Part shown: piece after piece, positions 15,042 to 21,716 of the stretch
Position numbering within the stretch: position 1 is the first letter of the stretch
How the letters are laid out: the number at the start of each line of letters is the position of its first letter
Assembly (NCBI GenBank): GCA_002344785.1
Contig: DDUL01000055.1
Coordinates: 44,236 to 70,939, forward strand
Source: Bdellovibrionaceae bacterium UBA2339
GTDB lineage: Bacteria; Bdellovibrionota; Bdellovibrionia; Bdellovibrionales; JAMPXM01
Length of the DNA: 26,704 nucleotides
Reading direction: 5' to 3'
Made by a program: the position numbers and the translations under genes
The notes under the pieces: generated by a model
Seen by the model: the letters and a program-made list of their open reading frames with translations, nothing else
What the model was told of the DNA's origin: nothing
Database searches by the model: none

Positions 15042-16054
15042 AAGTCGAATCGCAATGCCCAGCTTGTCTCTCGACTTCCCAAGGTCGGCCAGAAACATGG
15101 TCGGGTCAAAATTGGCAAGCTCAGCAATGTCGCGAATGCGGCCATGTCTGCATTCACTATTCGCAACTACGCGCGGAATCCGGCGATCTTCACGATGAGT
15201 ACGACCAAGGCGCCTATACGAAATCTCTGAAAGCCACACGTCGGCGACAGGCTGAACTGATACTTGAAATGCTCAAAGAGGCTCGATCGGAGCAAGAGCG
15301 CGTCGCTGTCGACTATGGGGCTGGACTCGGCGTGATGACCGCAGCCTTGCTCGTATCCAAGCGCTATCGTCGCGTGATCGCGTTGGACACTTCGCCAAAG
15401 TCGCAAGCACTCACTCGTGAACTCGGCGCCGTTTCTCTTCCTGCTCCATTGGTCTTTCCAACACCCTTGATCGAGATTCTACGCGAGCATTTACCCGAAG
15501 ATCCCTCGCAGGGTCTTGATGTTTTCGCCTTGGACCTCATCGAGCACTTTGAGTCCTCAGATTGGACCAGAGATTTACATCTACTTCTTAAGGGCCTGGG
15601 TCGAGGATCAAACGCGGCCCGAATGGCCGGTCGATTGATCCTCAAGTTTCCCAACGCCAACGGTTTCTTTCACGGCTTTGCGATCGCCGCCGCCCGTTTG
15701 GGCTGGTCACTCCCCTTTCATCGATTGGCCTTGGCTGAATCCAGCTTTCCGCATCGACATATCTTCACTCCGAAGTCCATTCAATGCGTAGCCGACCGAG
15801 CGGACATTCGGGTGGAGCGAATTGAAAGTGATCTCGATTTTGAACCTGAAAGCTTTTTTGATCGACTATGGTCAGGCCGCCCTTCAAGCTCGACGGTCAC
15901 CACAACTCAGGGGCTTTGGCAGTCAGCCCAACAGTTTATCTCGCAACTGCTGCGATTTGCGACTCCTCTGATCAAGGCACTGATACCGGGTGATTCGCTT
16001 ATTGTGGTTTTACGGTGGGACGCATCGGTCGGCAGACCGGATTCGTCACGATGA
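15038..16054 (+). CDS. Zinc-ribbon SAM-dependent methyltransferase
   Basis: This 338-aa protein starts at GTG 15038, overlapping the purE stop by 4 nt. Residues 7-38 carry two Cys pairs (CPAC and CREC), a zinc-ribbon layout that often precedes small-molecule or sugar methyltransferases. Residues 90-110 hold motif I of a class I Rossmann methyltransferase (VAVDYGAGLGVMTAAL), followed by VIALDTSP, which contains the acidic SAM-ribose ligand. DVFALDLIEHF and GRLILKFPNANGF then follow, as in the Methyltransf_11/23 pattern. The C-terminal 50 residues are weakly conserved-looking, with a hydrophobic stretch. The substrate is unknown. Its last 56 nt overlap the 3' end of the convergent coiled-coil gene. 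Confidence 0.88.
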   Translation: MKVESQCPACLSTSQGRPETWSGQNWQAQQCRECGHVCIHYSQLRAESGDLHDEYDQGAYTKSLKATRRRQAELILEMLKEARSEQERVAVDYGAGLGVMTAALLVSKRYRRVIALDTSPKSQALTRELGAVSLPAPLVFPTPLIEILREHLPEDPSQGLDVFALDLIEHFESSDWTRDLHLLLKGLGRGSNAARMAGRLILKFPNANGFFHGFAIAAARLGWSLPFHRLALAESSFPHRHIFTPKSIQCVADRADIRVERIESDLDFEPESFFDRLWSGRPSSSTVTTTQGLWQSAQQFISQLLRFATPLIKALIPGDSLIVVLRWDASVGRPDSSR

Positions 16055-17696
16055 GCGACTGCGGAAAGTGCTTTCGCAACATTCCAAGATCCTCCTGAAT
16101 GTTTTTTCGAGGAATCACGAGGATTCGTTGCATCAGATTCTTGTTATTCGTGAAAGCCGCACAAACTTGAATGTCGCTCGCGCGAAATGGCGAATCGGGA
16201 CGCATGAAGGTGACGCTGGCGGCTTTCTCATTTCCCGACGTCCAAGGCCGATCCAAATCTCCCGAGAGAATCTGAATGAATTTGCCCTTGATTCGAGGCG
16301 CTTCGCCGTCCAGCTGAAAGTCCTCTTTGCTTTCTGGCACGGGCAAGGTCGCGATGGCGCGATCGATCGCGTTGCCAACCGGCTCCGACACAGGTTGCGG
16401 TGACACAATCACCACAGGACTTGAAGCCTTATTCTTAAGCTCCTCAACCTTTTCTTTCACACCTCGCACACCGGACTTGAGGTCCTCAAGTCCGCGATTC
16501 GACGAGCCCACCAAACTCTCAACCTGCTTCACAGCGGCCAGAGTCTCGGCATTCATCTGTTCTTGACGTCGCTTTTCGTCCGCGAGCTTGCCAGCGAATT
16601 CCCTCATTCCCTGCACGCGCGTGTTCACATCATTCAGATCCGTTCGCAGCTTGGCGTACTCCACCTGTGTTTGATTGAGAATCTCTTGGATGACTTTGAC
16701 TCCGACCAAAGTCTCTTCGCGAGTCCGCTGAGCTTGTTGGCGATCGCTTTCGGCGCGCTTCATCAGCTCCTCGGTGGAGATCTTTAATCCCGTGATTTTC
16801 TCCGCGACGTTTTGATTCGTGGCTTGCACCTGCGCGGACAACATTTCAACACGCTTTTCTGACTTTTCCGTCGCCGCCTGCAAGACTTGAATCTGCTTTC
16901 GCAGGTCGAGAATCGCAGAAAGAAGAACATCTGCGTCGATTGAACCTGGAGATCGCTGCCCTTGCCGAAGCCCTTCAGCTCCCAAGCTTCCGCTGCGCAG
17001 ATCACGTGCAGCAGCGGACTCCGCCAAAAAGTCGATGGATTTTAAGACCACGTTCCACTGCGCATAGGTTGTTCCACTCTGCTTCAGCTCCGCATCGAAC
17101 ACGGGTTTGGCCGGAACGATTCGTCGATACGGCACATGTCCTGGCGAAACAACTTCCACGACTTGCGCACGATCCGTCACCTGAACACGCGCCTCTTGTG
17201 CGCCATGAAATTTCGAATCGACATAGATGGAGGATCTGGGCGTCGAGACTCGAATGACGACACTTTGCTCACTCTGTTGTTCACCCTGTCGTGCAATTTC
17301 AATTTCGCTTTTGACCAAATTTTGTCCGGCGACCACGCCGGAACTCTGTGACCGGCTGGAAGGAGACGCCAGTTGACCGCGTTGCGTGGGATTCATTTTC
17401 TGAGGCAGGGAATTCACCACTTGCCGAGACGGCTTGCGGCCCGCAGCATCCTTAACATCTTGTGCTAGCGCCTCCAAAGGCATGGCGAGACTCAAGACCA
17501 CGAAACACAGCATGAAGGAATTGAAAATCCTCAACGCTTGTTGAGCGAGTTTCGATTCACGCAACGCGACCCGCGCACGATGGTGCGGAGACTTTGACGC
17601 GCTCGCATGTGTCTTCCGATTCCTCAACATCTCGAAAATTCTCACGAGGAAAAAGTTAAGTGACCGCAATTCCTCAAGTCTCTTTTCGGAACGCAA
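15999..17696 (-). CDS. Exported PEGA-like / coiled-coil protein
   Basis: The TTG at 17696 is preferred because a perfect AAAGGAG (17703-17709) lies 6 nt upstream; the same frame stays open further but looks non-coding, and ATG 17630 has no good SD. This gives 565 aa. A long basic n-region is followed by a hydrophobic segment (about 58-75) and a cleavage-like LEALA/Q site. Residues 146-200 resemble a PEGA domain (SIYVDSKFHG ... VVEVVSPGHVPYRR), a fold often tied to surface or peptidoglycan structures. Residues 255-425 are strongly coiled-coil. Residues 457-565 are a separate C-terminal domain with two Cys. It is probably a periplasmic or envelope elongated protein. The function is unknown. Confidence 0.8.
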   Translation of the reverse strand: MRSEKRLEELRSLNFFLVRIFEMLRNRKTHASASKSPHHRARVALRESKLAQQALRIFNSFMLCFVVLSLAMPLEALAQDVKDAAGRKPSRQVVNSLPQKMNPTQRGQLASPSSRSQSSGVVAGQNLVKSEIEIARQGEQQSEQSVVIRVSTPRSSIYVDSKFHGAQEARVQVTDRAQVVEVVSPGHVPYRRIVPAKPVFDAELKQSGTTYAQWNVVLKSIDFLAESAAARDLRSGSLGAEGLRQGQRSPGSIDADVLLSAILDLRKQIQVLQAATEKSEKRVEMLSAQVQATNQNVAEKITGLKISTEELMKRAESDRQQAQRTREETLVGVKVIQEILNQTQVEYAKLRTDLNDVNTRVQGMREFAGKLADEKRRQEQMNAETLAAVKQVESLVGSSNRGLEDLKSGVRGVKEKVEELKNKASSPVVIVSPQPVSEPVGNAIDRAIATLPVPESKEDFQLDGEAPRIKGKFIQILSGDLDRPWTSGNEKAASVTFMRPDSPFRASDIQVCAAFTNNKNLMQRILVIPRKNIQEDLGMLRKHFPQSLIVTNPVCRPMRPTVKPQ

Positions 17697-17965
17697 GCTG
17701 GGCTCCTTTAAGAAAACTAAACAATTGCTCATCGACATCGACCATGGTCGCGTGGCGCTCGCCAAAGGTCGGGCGTTGTCGACGAGCCGAAGGAGAGTGG
17801 CGTCCGCGATTGCATTTGCGAATTGAGACTTTGGTTTTCCGCCAATCCGAACTTCACGGGATGAAGCTCTAAGGTGCAAACGTCCCCAAGTCTTGCGTCC
17901 AGAAATCAACTTTCCTCGACTCCGGCAAAGCCGCTTCACACGCGGTTCAACGCTAATATGAAAGC
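17697..17965. other. Divergent intergenic region between coiled-coil and GT2 genes
   Basis: About 270 bp separates two divergent genes and must hold both promoters. I see no convincing -35/-10 pair; TAATAT just before the GT2 ATG is too close to serve unless the mRNA is nearly leaderless. The minus frame stays open through this region but has no recognisable domain, and the plus frames hold only unconvincing short frames. I see no repeat or RNA gene. Confidence 0.5.
17703..17709 (-). promoter_or_regulatory. Shine-Dalgarno AAAGGAG before a TTG start
   Basis: Very strong SD with 6-nt spacing to TTG 17696. It decides the start of the coiled-coil protein and shortens the longest possible frame by 93 codons. 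Confidence 0.6.
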
Positions 17966-19078
17966 ATGTCGCCAACCGTCGACGAAAAGGACACGCCCAA
18001 ACTCAATCGCATGCCGACGCCGCGAATGACGGTGGCCGTGGTCATTCCGTGTTTCAAATGCAAATCGCAGATCGCCGAAGTCTTGCAGCGAATTCCCCGA
18101 CGAGTGGATCGCATATTCGTCGTCGACGACGCTTGCCCCGAGGGCACGGGTCGATTCGTTAAATCCTGGCTTCCGAACAACGATCATCGAGACCCCGCGA
18201 ACGCCCACGGGTCAAATCGAATTCAGGTTCTCTTTCACACCCAAAATCAAGGTGTCGGCGGCGCCGTCATGACGGGATTTCGAGCCGCCCTGCAAGAGGG
18301 TTATCACATCGTCGTCAAAATCGACGGCGATGGGCAAATGCTCCCCGAACTCATTCCCGCGCTCACGCAAGCGATCGAGGATGGCGAAGCCGACTACGTC
18401 AAAGGCAATCGCTTCTACTCTCCCGAAGATTTGAACGAAATGCCTTGGGTTCGCGTGATCGGCAACGGCGCACTTTCATTCTTTGCCAAGCTCGCCACAG
18501 GCTACTGGTCCTGCATGGACCCGCACAATGGATTCATCGCCGTTCATCGTGCGGCCCTTGAGCGATTGAATTTCGATCACATCGAAAAGCGATTCTTCTT
18601 CGAGGTCGACTTGCTCTTTCAGATGAGTTTGCAGCGAGCCAAAGTCGTGGAGATGCCCCAAGCCTCGCGCTATCGCGATGAAAGATCGAATCTCAGCGTG
18701 TGGAAGTCGCTGTTCACCCTGCCTCCCAAGTATCTGAGCCGTTTGGCTCGGCGGCTGTTCTACACTTACTTCCTGCGCGACTTTCACTACGGAAGCCTCG
18801 CCATTCTCGCGGGCGCTCCACTGCTGAGCTTCGCTATTTTCTTTGGTGGCTATCATTGGTATCTGAGCTGGGCGCATGCCCGCACCGCAAGCGCGGGAAC
18901 CGTCATGCTCTCGGCTTTGACCTTCCTCGTCGGATTTCAATTCTTGTTGAGTGCACTTCAGCACGATGTCGCGTCGCAACCGCAAAGACCTTTGCAAAAA
19001 ACTTGGCGACAGACCCGACTCAGCGACCTCGGCGCAGATACCGCCAAAACCGAGGCCGAACGAGCAGACTCAGCGTGA
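17966..19078 (+). CDS. GT2-family glycosyltransferase (dolichyl-phosphate mannose synthase-like) with C-terminal TM segments
   Basis: This 370-aa protein has the GT-A glycosyltransferase 2 core: VAVVIPCFK, IFVVDDACPEGTG with Asp54-Asp55, NQGVGGAVMTGF, and the metal-binding VVKIDGDGQM (Asp120-x-Asp122). After the catalytic domain two hydrophobic segments (about 278-300 and 312-333) anchor it in the inner membrane, as in polyprenyl-phosphate sugar synthases. The likely job is transfer of a nucleotide-sugar moiety to a lipid carrier or envelope glycan; the sugar is unknown. The start at ATG 17966 has only a weak GAAAG; an internal ATG at residue 16 is also possible. The C-terminal 59 nt overlap the convergent ATP-grasp gene. 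Its neighbours suggest an envelope polysaccharide or glycoconjugate pathway. Confidence 0.9.
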   Translation: MSPTVDEKDTPKLNRMPTPRMTVAVVIPCFKCKSQIAEVLQRIPRRVDRIFVVDDACPEGTGRFVKSWLPNNDHRDPANAHGSNRIQVLFHTQNQGVGGAVMTGFRAALQEGYHIVVKIDGDGQMLPELIPALTQAIEDGEADYVKGNRFYSPEDLNEMPWVRVIGNGALSFFAKLATGYWSCMDPHNGFIAVHRAALERLNFDHIEKRFFFEVDLLFQMSLQRAKVVEMPQASRYRDERSNLSVWKSLFTLPPKYLSRLARRLFYTYFLRDFHYGSLAILAGAPLLSFAIFFGGYHWYLSWAHARTASAGTVMLSALTFLVGFQFLLSALQHDVASQPQRPLQKTWRQTRLSDLGADTAKTEAERADSA

Positions 19079-20273
19079 ACACGAGAGTTGCGATGAGCCC
19101 CCGCCAATCACTGCGATCGATCTCTTCGGAGTCTTGAAGCGCGTCGCTCCACCATTTCCAGAAATTTTCGCGTTGAGGGTCGGCAATCCAGCGCAGGACG
19201 TCCCCCGGAATCCACCACCGACAGCGCACGCCTTCTCGTGAGATTTTCGCCGAGGCCAACGGAATTCCCATCGCACTCTTGACGTACTCCACGGGAAAAT
19301 CGGCGCCGGCGCGGATCGCCAGCTCAAGACTCCCCCAGAAACGACCGTTGATTTCCATAAGCACGAACTCTTGAGTTCGCGGATCTTGCTTCCACTCCAC
19401 CATCGCCACACCTACCCAATCTAACTCACGGAGCAAGGCGATCGACGCTGACTCAAGATCAGGCCTGCGGCAGCTTTCGCGAAGTGTGCTAGGACCGCCG
19501 CTCAGCGGATATTGGTGCAAGCGTCGGTGCGTGTGCTGCACGCAAAGTTCCGAATCGTGATCAAAGAGCGCCGAGACGCCATACGCAACTCCCGATCCTG
19601 GCACTCGCTCCTGAATCAGCAGAGGACCGAATTCGCCGAGCAAATCCATGGTGGTTTCTTCGAAGCCCCGCGCATCTTCGGATGACCAAATTGAATTTTC
19701 AAATCGCATGGTCCAATAGGTCACGCCCAAGGCACTCTTACCCTGCATCGGCTTGATGACCCAATCACGAATCGGCGAGTTTTGCGCGGCCAACCCACGC
19801 AGAGTTTCGATTCGATCCGGCAATTCCGCCACATCGCGGATTTCGAAACTCAGCGGAGTTCGGCATGGGCCGGTCAACCGACCTGCGGCGAACCGCAAGG
19901 TGCGAGATTTATCTTCGACCACGGAGAGGCTCTCGACAGTCGGCGCCAGCCAATTCAATCGCGGATGGCCCGGATGCTCTGCCAACTCACGAACGCATGC
20001 CTCTTCCATCGGCAAAACGACAAAGGCTTGCACGCCGAGCCGGTCAAACTTCGACCGATCGCGATCGAGAAGACGCTCACAAGCTTGCAACAGCGTCTCG
20101 CCCTCAGAGCGAATCAATGAAAACCCGCAATGCCGGGAGTGCAGCGCCGGCGCCAACACATCAGAATCAATCGCCGCCACCTGGAATCCGGCCTTTCCCA
20201 ACGACCGAACTGCGCTTAGACTCTTTCGTGAAGAGGCATTTGAAATGATCGCGAGTACTTGATGCGGATTCAA
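19020..20273 (-). CDS. ATP-grasp family carboxylate-amine ligase with C-terminal membrane anchor
   Basis: This 417-aa protein has a Rossmann-like N-terminal domain (VLAIISNASSRKSLSAVRSL), an ATP-binding Lys in WVIKPMQGKSALG (Lys174), LLIQERVPGSG, and the metal-binding FVLMEINGRFWGSLELA with Glu307/Asn309, followed by AGADFPVEYV. This is typical of ATP-grasp enzymes found in polysaccharide and peptide-ligation clusters, which couple a carboxylate to an amine through an acyl phosphate. A hydrophobic segment near residues 391-406 and a basic tail suggest membrane attachment. The start is TTG 20273: GAGGAG (20283-20288) lies 9 nt upstream and an in-frame TGA directly precedes the TTG, so no longer start exists. 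The substrate is unknown. Confidence 0.85.
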   Translation of the reverse strand: MNPHQVLAIISNASSRKSLSAVRSLGKAGFQVAAIDSDVLAPALHSRHCGFSLIRSEGETLLQACERLLDRDRSKFDRLGVQAFVVLPMEEACVRELAEHPGHPRLNWLAPTVESLSVVEDKSRTLRFAAGRLTGPCRTPLSFEIRDVAELPDRIETLRGLAAQNSPIRDWVIKPMQGKSALGVTYWTMRFENSIWSSEDARGFEETTMDLLGEFGPLLIQERVPGSGVAYGVSALFDHDSELCVQHTHRRLHQYPLSGGPSTLRESCRRPDLESASIALLRELDWVGVAMVEWKQDPRTQEFVLMEINGRFWGSLELAIRAGADFPVEYVKSAMGIPLASAKISREGVRCRWWIPGDVLRWIADPQRENFWKWWSDALQDSEEIDRSDWRGLIATLVFTLSLLVRPRFWRYLRRGR

Positions 20274-21077
20274 TCAGCCAATCTCCTCACACTCGATGTC
20301 GAATCATGGTATCACGCCAATTACGCATCGACGCAAAAGTTTCCTTCCCCTCCGACCGACCCGGCCGATCGAGGCGTACATCGTTGGATTGAACTGCTCG
20401 CCGAGTTCCGCGTCGAATCCACTTGCTTTGTCCTTGGGGAGTTCGCAGATCGACATCCTCATTTGGTGCGCGCTCTGTCCGAAGCAGGCCATGAAATCGG
20501 CACGCACATGTGGTCTCATGACCTTTGCTACGAAATGTCGGCCGATCAGTTTCGAACCAGCCTCCACCGCAGTAAATCTCGGCTTGAAGATCTCACGGGT
20601 CAGCCCGTGCGCGGGCTCCGCTGCCCCAGTTGGTCCTTCAATCCCGAGCGCATGCCTTGGTTTGAAGATATCGTGCTCGCCGAAGGTCTAGCTTACGACT
20701 CCTCGGTGTTTCCGTTTCAAACGGGAATGTACGGCAGTTCGTCTTTCGCAGGATTCAAGCGCGGCCTGCGCGAGGTCCAACCGACCGTCGCCAAGTTCGG
20801 CGCTTGGAATTGGCCCATCACTTCCGGCTTTTTCCTGCGCGTGCTTCCAACGCCGGTGTTTCGCTACGTTGTTCGCCGTGAATGGTTGTCGAATCGAAAC
20901 ACAATGATCGTGCTGCATCCCCGCGAACTCGACCCACAGCATCCGCGCATGCGACTCAGACTTGATCATTCGTTCATCCACTACGTTGGATTGAGAGGCG
21001 TCGAGGCCAAACTGAAGTGGTGCCTCGAACAAGCGTCCTGGACGTCGATTCGTCGGCACCTCGACCTCAAAGCCTGA
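20262..21077 (+). CDS. Polysaccharide deacetylase, XrtA/PEP-CTERM (DUF3473) type
   Basis: This 271-aa protein is a NodB-fold carbohydrate esterase. LTLDVESWYHAN holds the metal Asp and an adjacent Glu (residues 12-14), HEIGTHMWSHDLCYEMS holds the two metal His (82 and 86), and GLRCPSWSF is the third motif. The C-terminal part LHPRELDPQHPRM followed by FIHYVGLRGVEAKL matches the DUF3473 region specific to deacetylases of exosortase-linked exopolysaccharide loci. It would remove N-acetyl groups from an exported glycan. No signal peptide is seen, so it may act in the cytoplasm or at the membrane face. ATG 20262 overlaps the divergent ATP-grasp start by 12 bp. There is no exosortase gene in the window. 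Confidence 0.92.
   Translation: MRIQSANLLTLDVESWYHANYASTQKFPSPPTDPADRGVHRWIELLAEFRVESTCFVLGEFADRHPHLVRALSEAGHEIGTHMWSHDLCYEMSADQFRTSLHRSKSRLEDLTGQPVRGLRCPSWSFNPERMPWFEDIVLAEGLAYDSSVFPFQTGMYGSSSFAGFKRGLREVQPTVAKFGAWNWPITSGFFLRVLPTPVFRYVVRREWLSNRNTMIVLHPRELDPQHPRMRLRLDHSFIHYVGLRGVEAKLKWCLEQASWTSIRRHLDLKA
20283..20288 (-). promoter_or_regulatory. Shine-Dalgarno GAGGAG of the ATP-grasp gene, inside the deacetylase coding region
   Basis: GAGGAG on the minus strand, 9 nt before TTG 20273. It lies within codons 8-9 of the divergent deacetylase, so the translation signals of the two genes interlock. Confidence 0.6.
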
Positions 21078-21159
21078 CTGCGGTCTTGCGTGACTTTGCA
21101 GACGCGCATAGCATGTGAGTCAGGGACCATCAGCACGTTTAACCAAGGTGATTCATCGC

Positions 21160-21642
21160 ATGAGCCAGTCTCACTTCCGCCACAACTCTGAATCGTTTCG
21201 CTTCACGAAATTCTGCATCCTTGCACTTTCCGTGTTGCTCACCGCGCATCTCAGCTCTTGCACCAAAAAGAAAACCGGAATTGAAAGCAGCGACAATCCT
21301 CCGACCTCACAAACCGAAGTCAAACCCGTCGCCCCTTCGGGCGAAGGCCAAGCCCCGAAAGATGCCGTGAGCTGCCCGAGCGGCAAGACGGCAAAAGTTT
21401 ATGAAGGCAATTGCTCAGGTACATGGACGACGGTGAAGAATGCGCAAGGACAAACCGCCTGTGTGTTCAATTGGGGTCCGCCGGTCGAGTGCAAAGCCGG
21501 TGCGACCGCCGTCGGCATCAAGACATTCTGCTATGGAGCGCTGGAGAAGCCGGGTTCAGGTGGTGGTACTCCCGGTGAGTGTTCGTCAGCTTACGGAACA
21601 CCCCCGCAAGTTGCGCCGTACAAGCTCACTTGTTGTGAGTGA
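21160..21642 (+). CDS. Small cysteine-rich lipoprotein
   Basis: From ATG 21160 (AAGGTG 9 nt upstream) the product is 160 aa; an in-frame GTG at 21115 lacks an SD. A hydrophobic segment ends in the lipobox HLSSC with Cys34, followed by TKKKTG, so it is a probable lipoprotein. The mature protein has a Pro/Ser/Gln-rich linker (about residues 44-75) and a C-terminal region with about eight Cys (SCPSG, GNCSG, TACVF, VECKA, TFCYG, GECSS and the terminal TCCE), a pattern suggesting a disulfide-stabilised domain. I recognise no family. Its stop TGA forms TGATG with a 24-codon mini-ORF, then the GT-C/TPR gene. It is on the same strand as the deacetylase 82 nt upstream. Confidence 0.78.
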   Translation: MSQSHFRHNSESFRFTKFCILALSVLLTAHLSSCTKKKTGIESSDNPPTSQTEVKPVAPSGEGQAPKDAVSCPSGKTAKVYEGNCSGTWTTVKNAQGQTACVFNWGPPVECKAGATAVGIKTFCYGALEKPGSGGGTPGECSSAYGTPPQVAPYKLTCCE

Positions 21643-21698
21643 TGGGTCGCACAATGGATCGCATCGTGGATCGCATCATGGATCGCATCGTGGATCGA
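21639..21698 (+). repeat. 12-nt tandem repeat, about five units
   Basis: Four clear units of the type ATCRTGGATCGC (21651-21698) follow one degenerate unit (21639-21650). They differ mainly at the central A/G (ATG versus GTG). They fill the whole gap between the lipoprotein stop and the GT-C/TPR start. The unit is a multiple of three, so the reading frames stay open through it. Confidence 0.85.
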
Positions 21699-21716
21699 AT
21701 TGATGTTCAAGATTGA
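21642..21716 (+). CDS. Possible 24-aa repeat-encoded leader/coupling ORF
   Basis: An ATG at 21642 overlaps the lipoprotein stop as TGATG and reads MGRTMDRIVDRI followed by another MDRIVDRI and IDVQD, ending at TGA 21714-21716. It overlaps the start of the GT-C/TPR gene by 14 nt. Translation would carry ribosomes from the lipoprotein to the downstream start, which has no SD of its own. This may be a translational-coupling device or a by-product of the repeat; there is no independent evidence for a functional peptide. Confidence 0.3.
   Translation: MGRTMDRIVDRIMDRIVDRIDVQD

Noticed and set aside
17697..17975. 93-codon N-terminal extension of the coiled-coil protein
   Set aside because: No SD, no domain, low-quality sequence; a strong SD with TTG at 17696 marks a better start, and the extension would run into the GT2 start.
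21639..21698. Possible CRISPR or integron-like repeat
   Set aside because: Units are 12 nt, contiguous and without spacers; no cas or integrase genes nearby.
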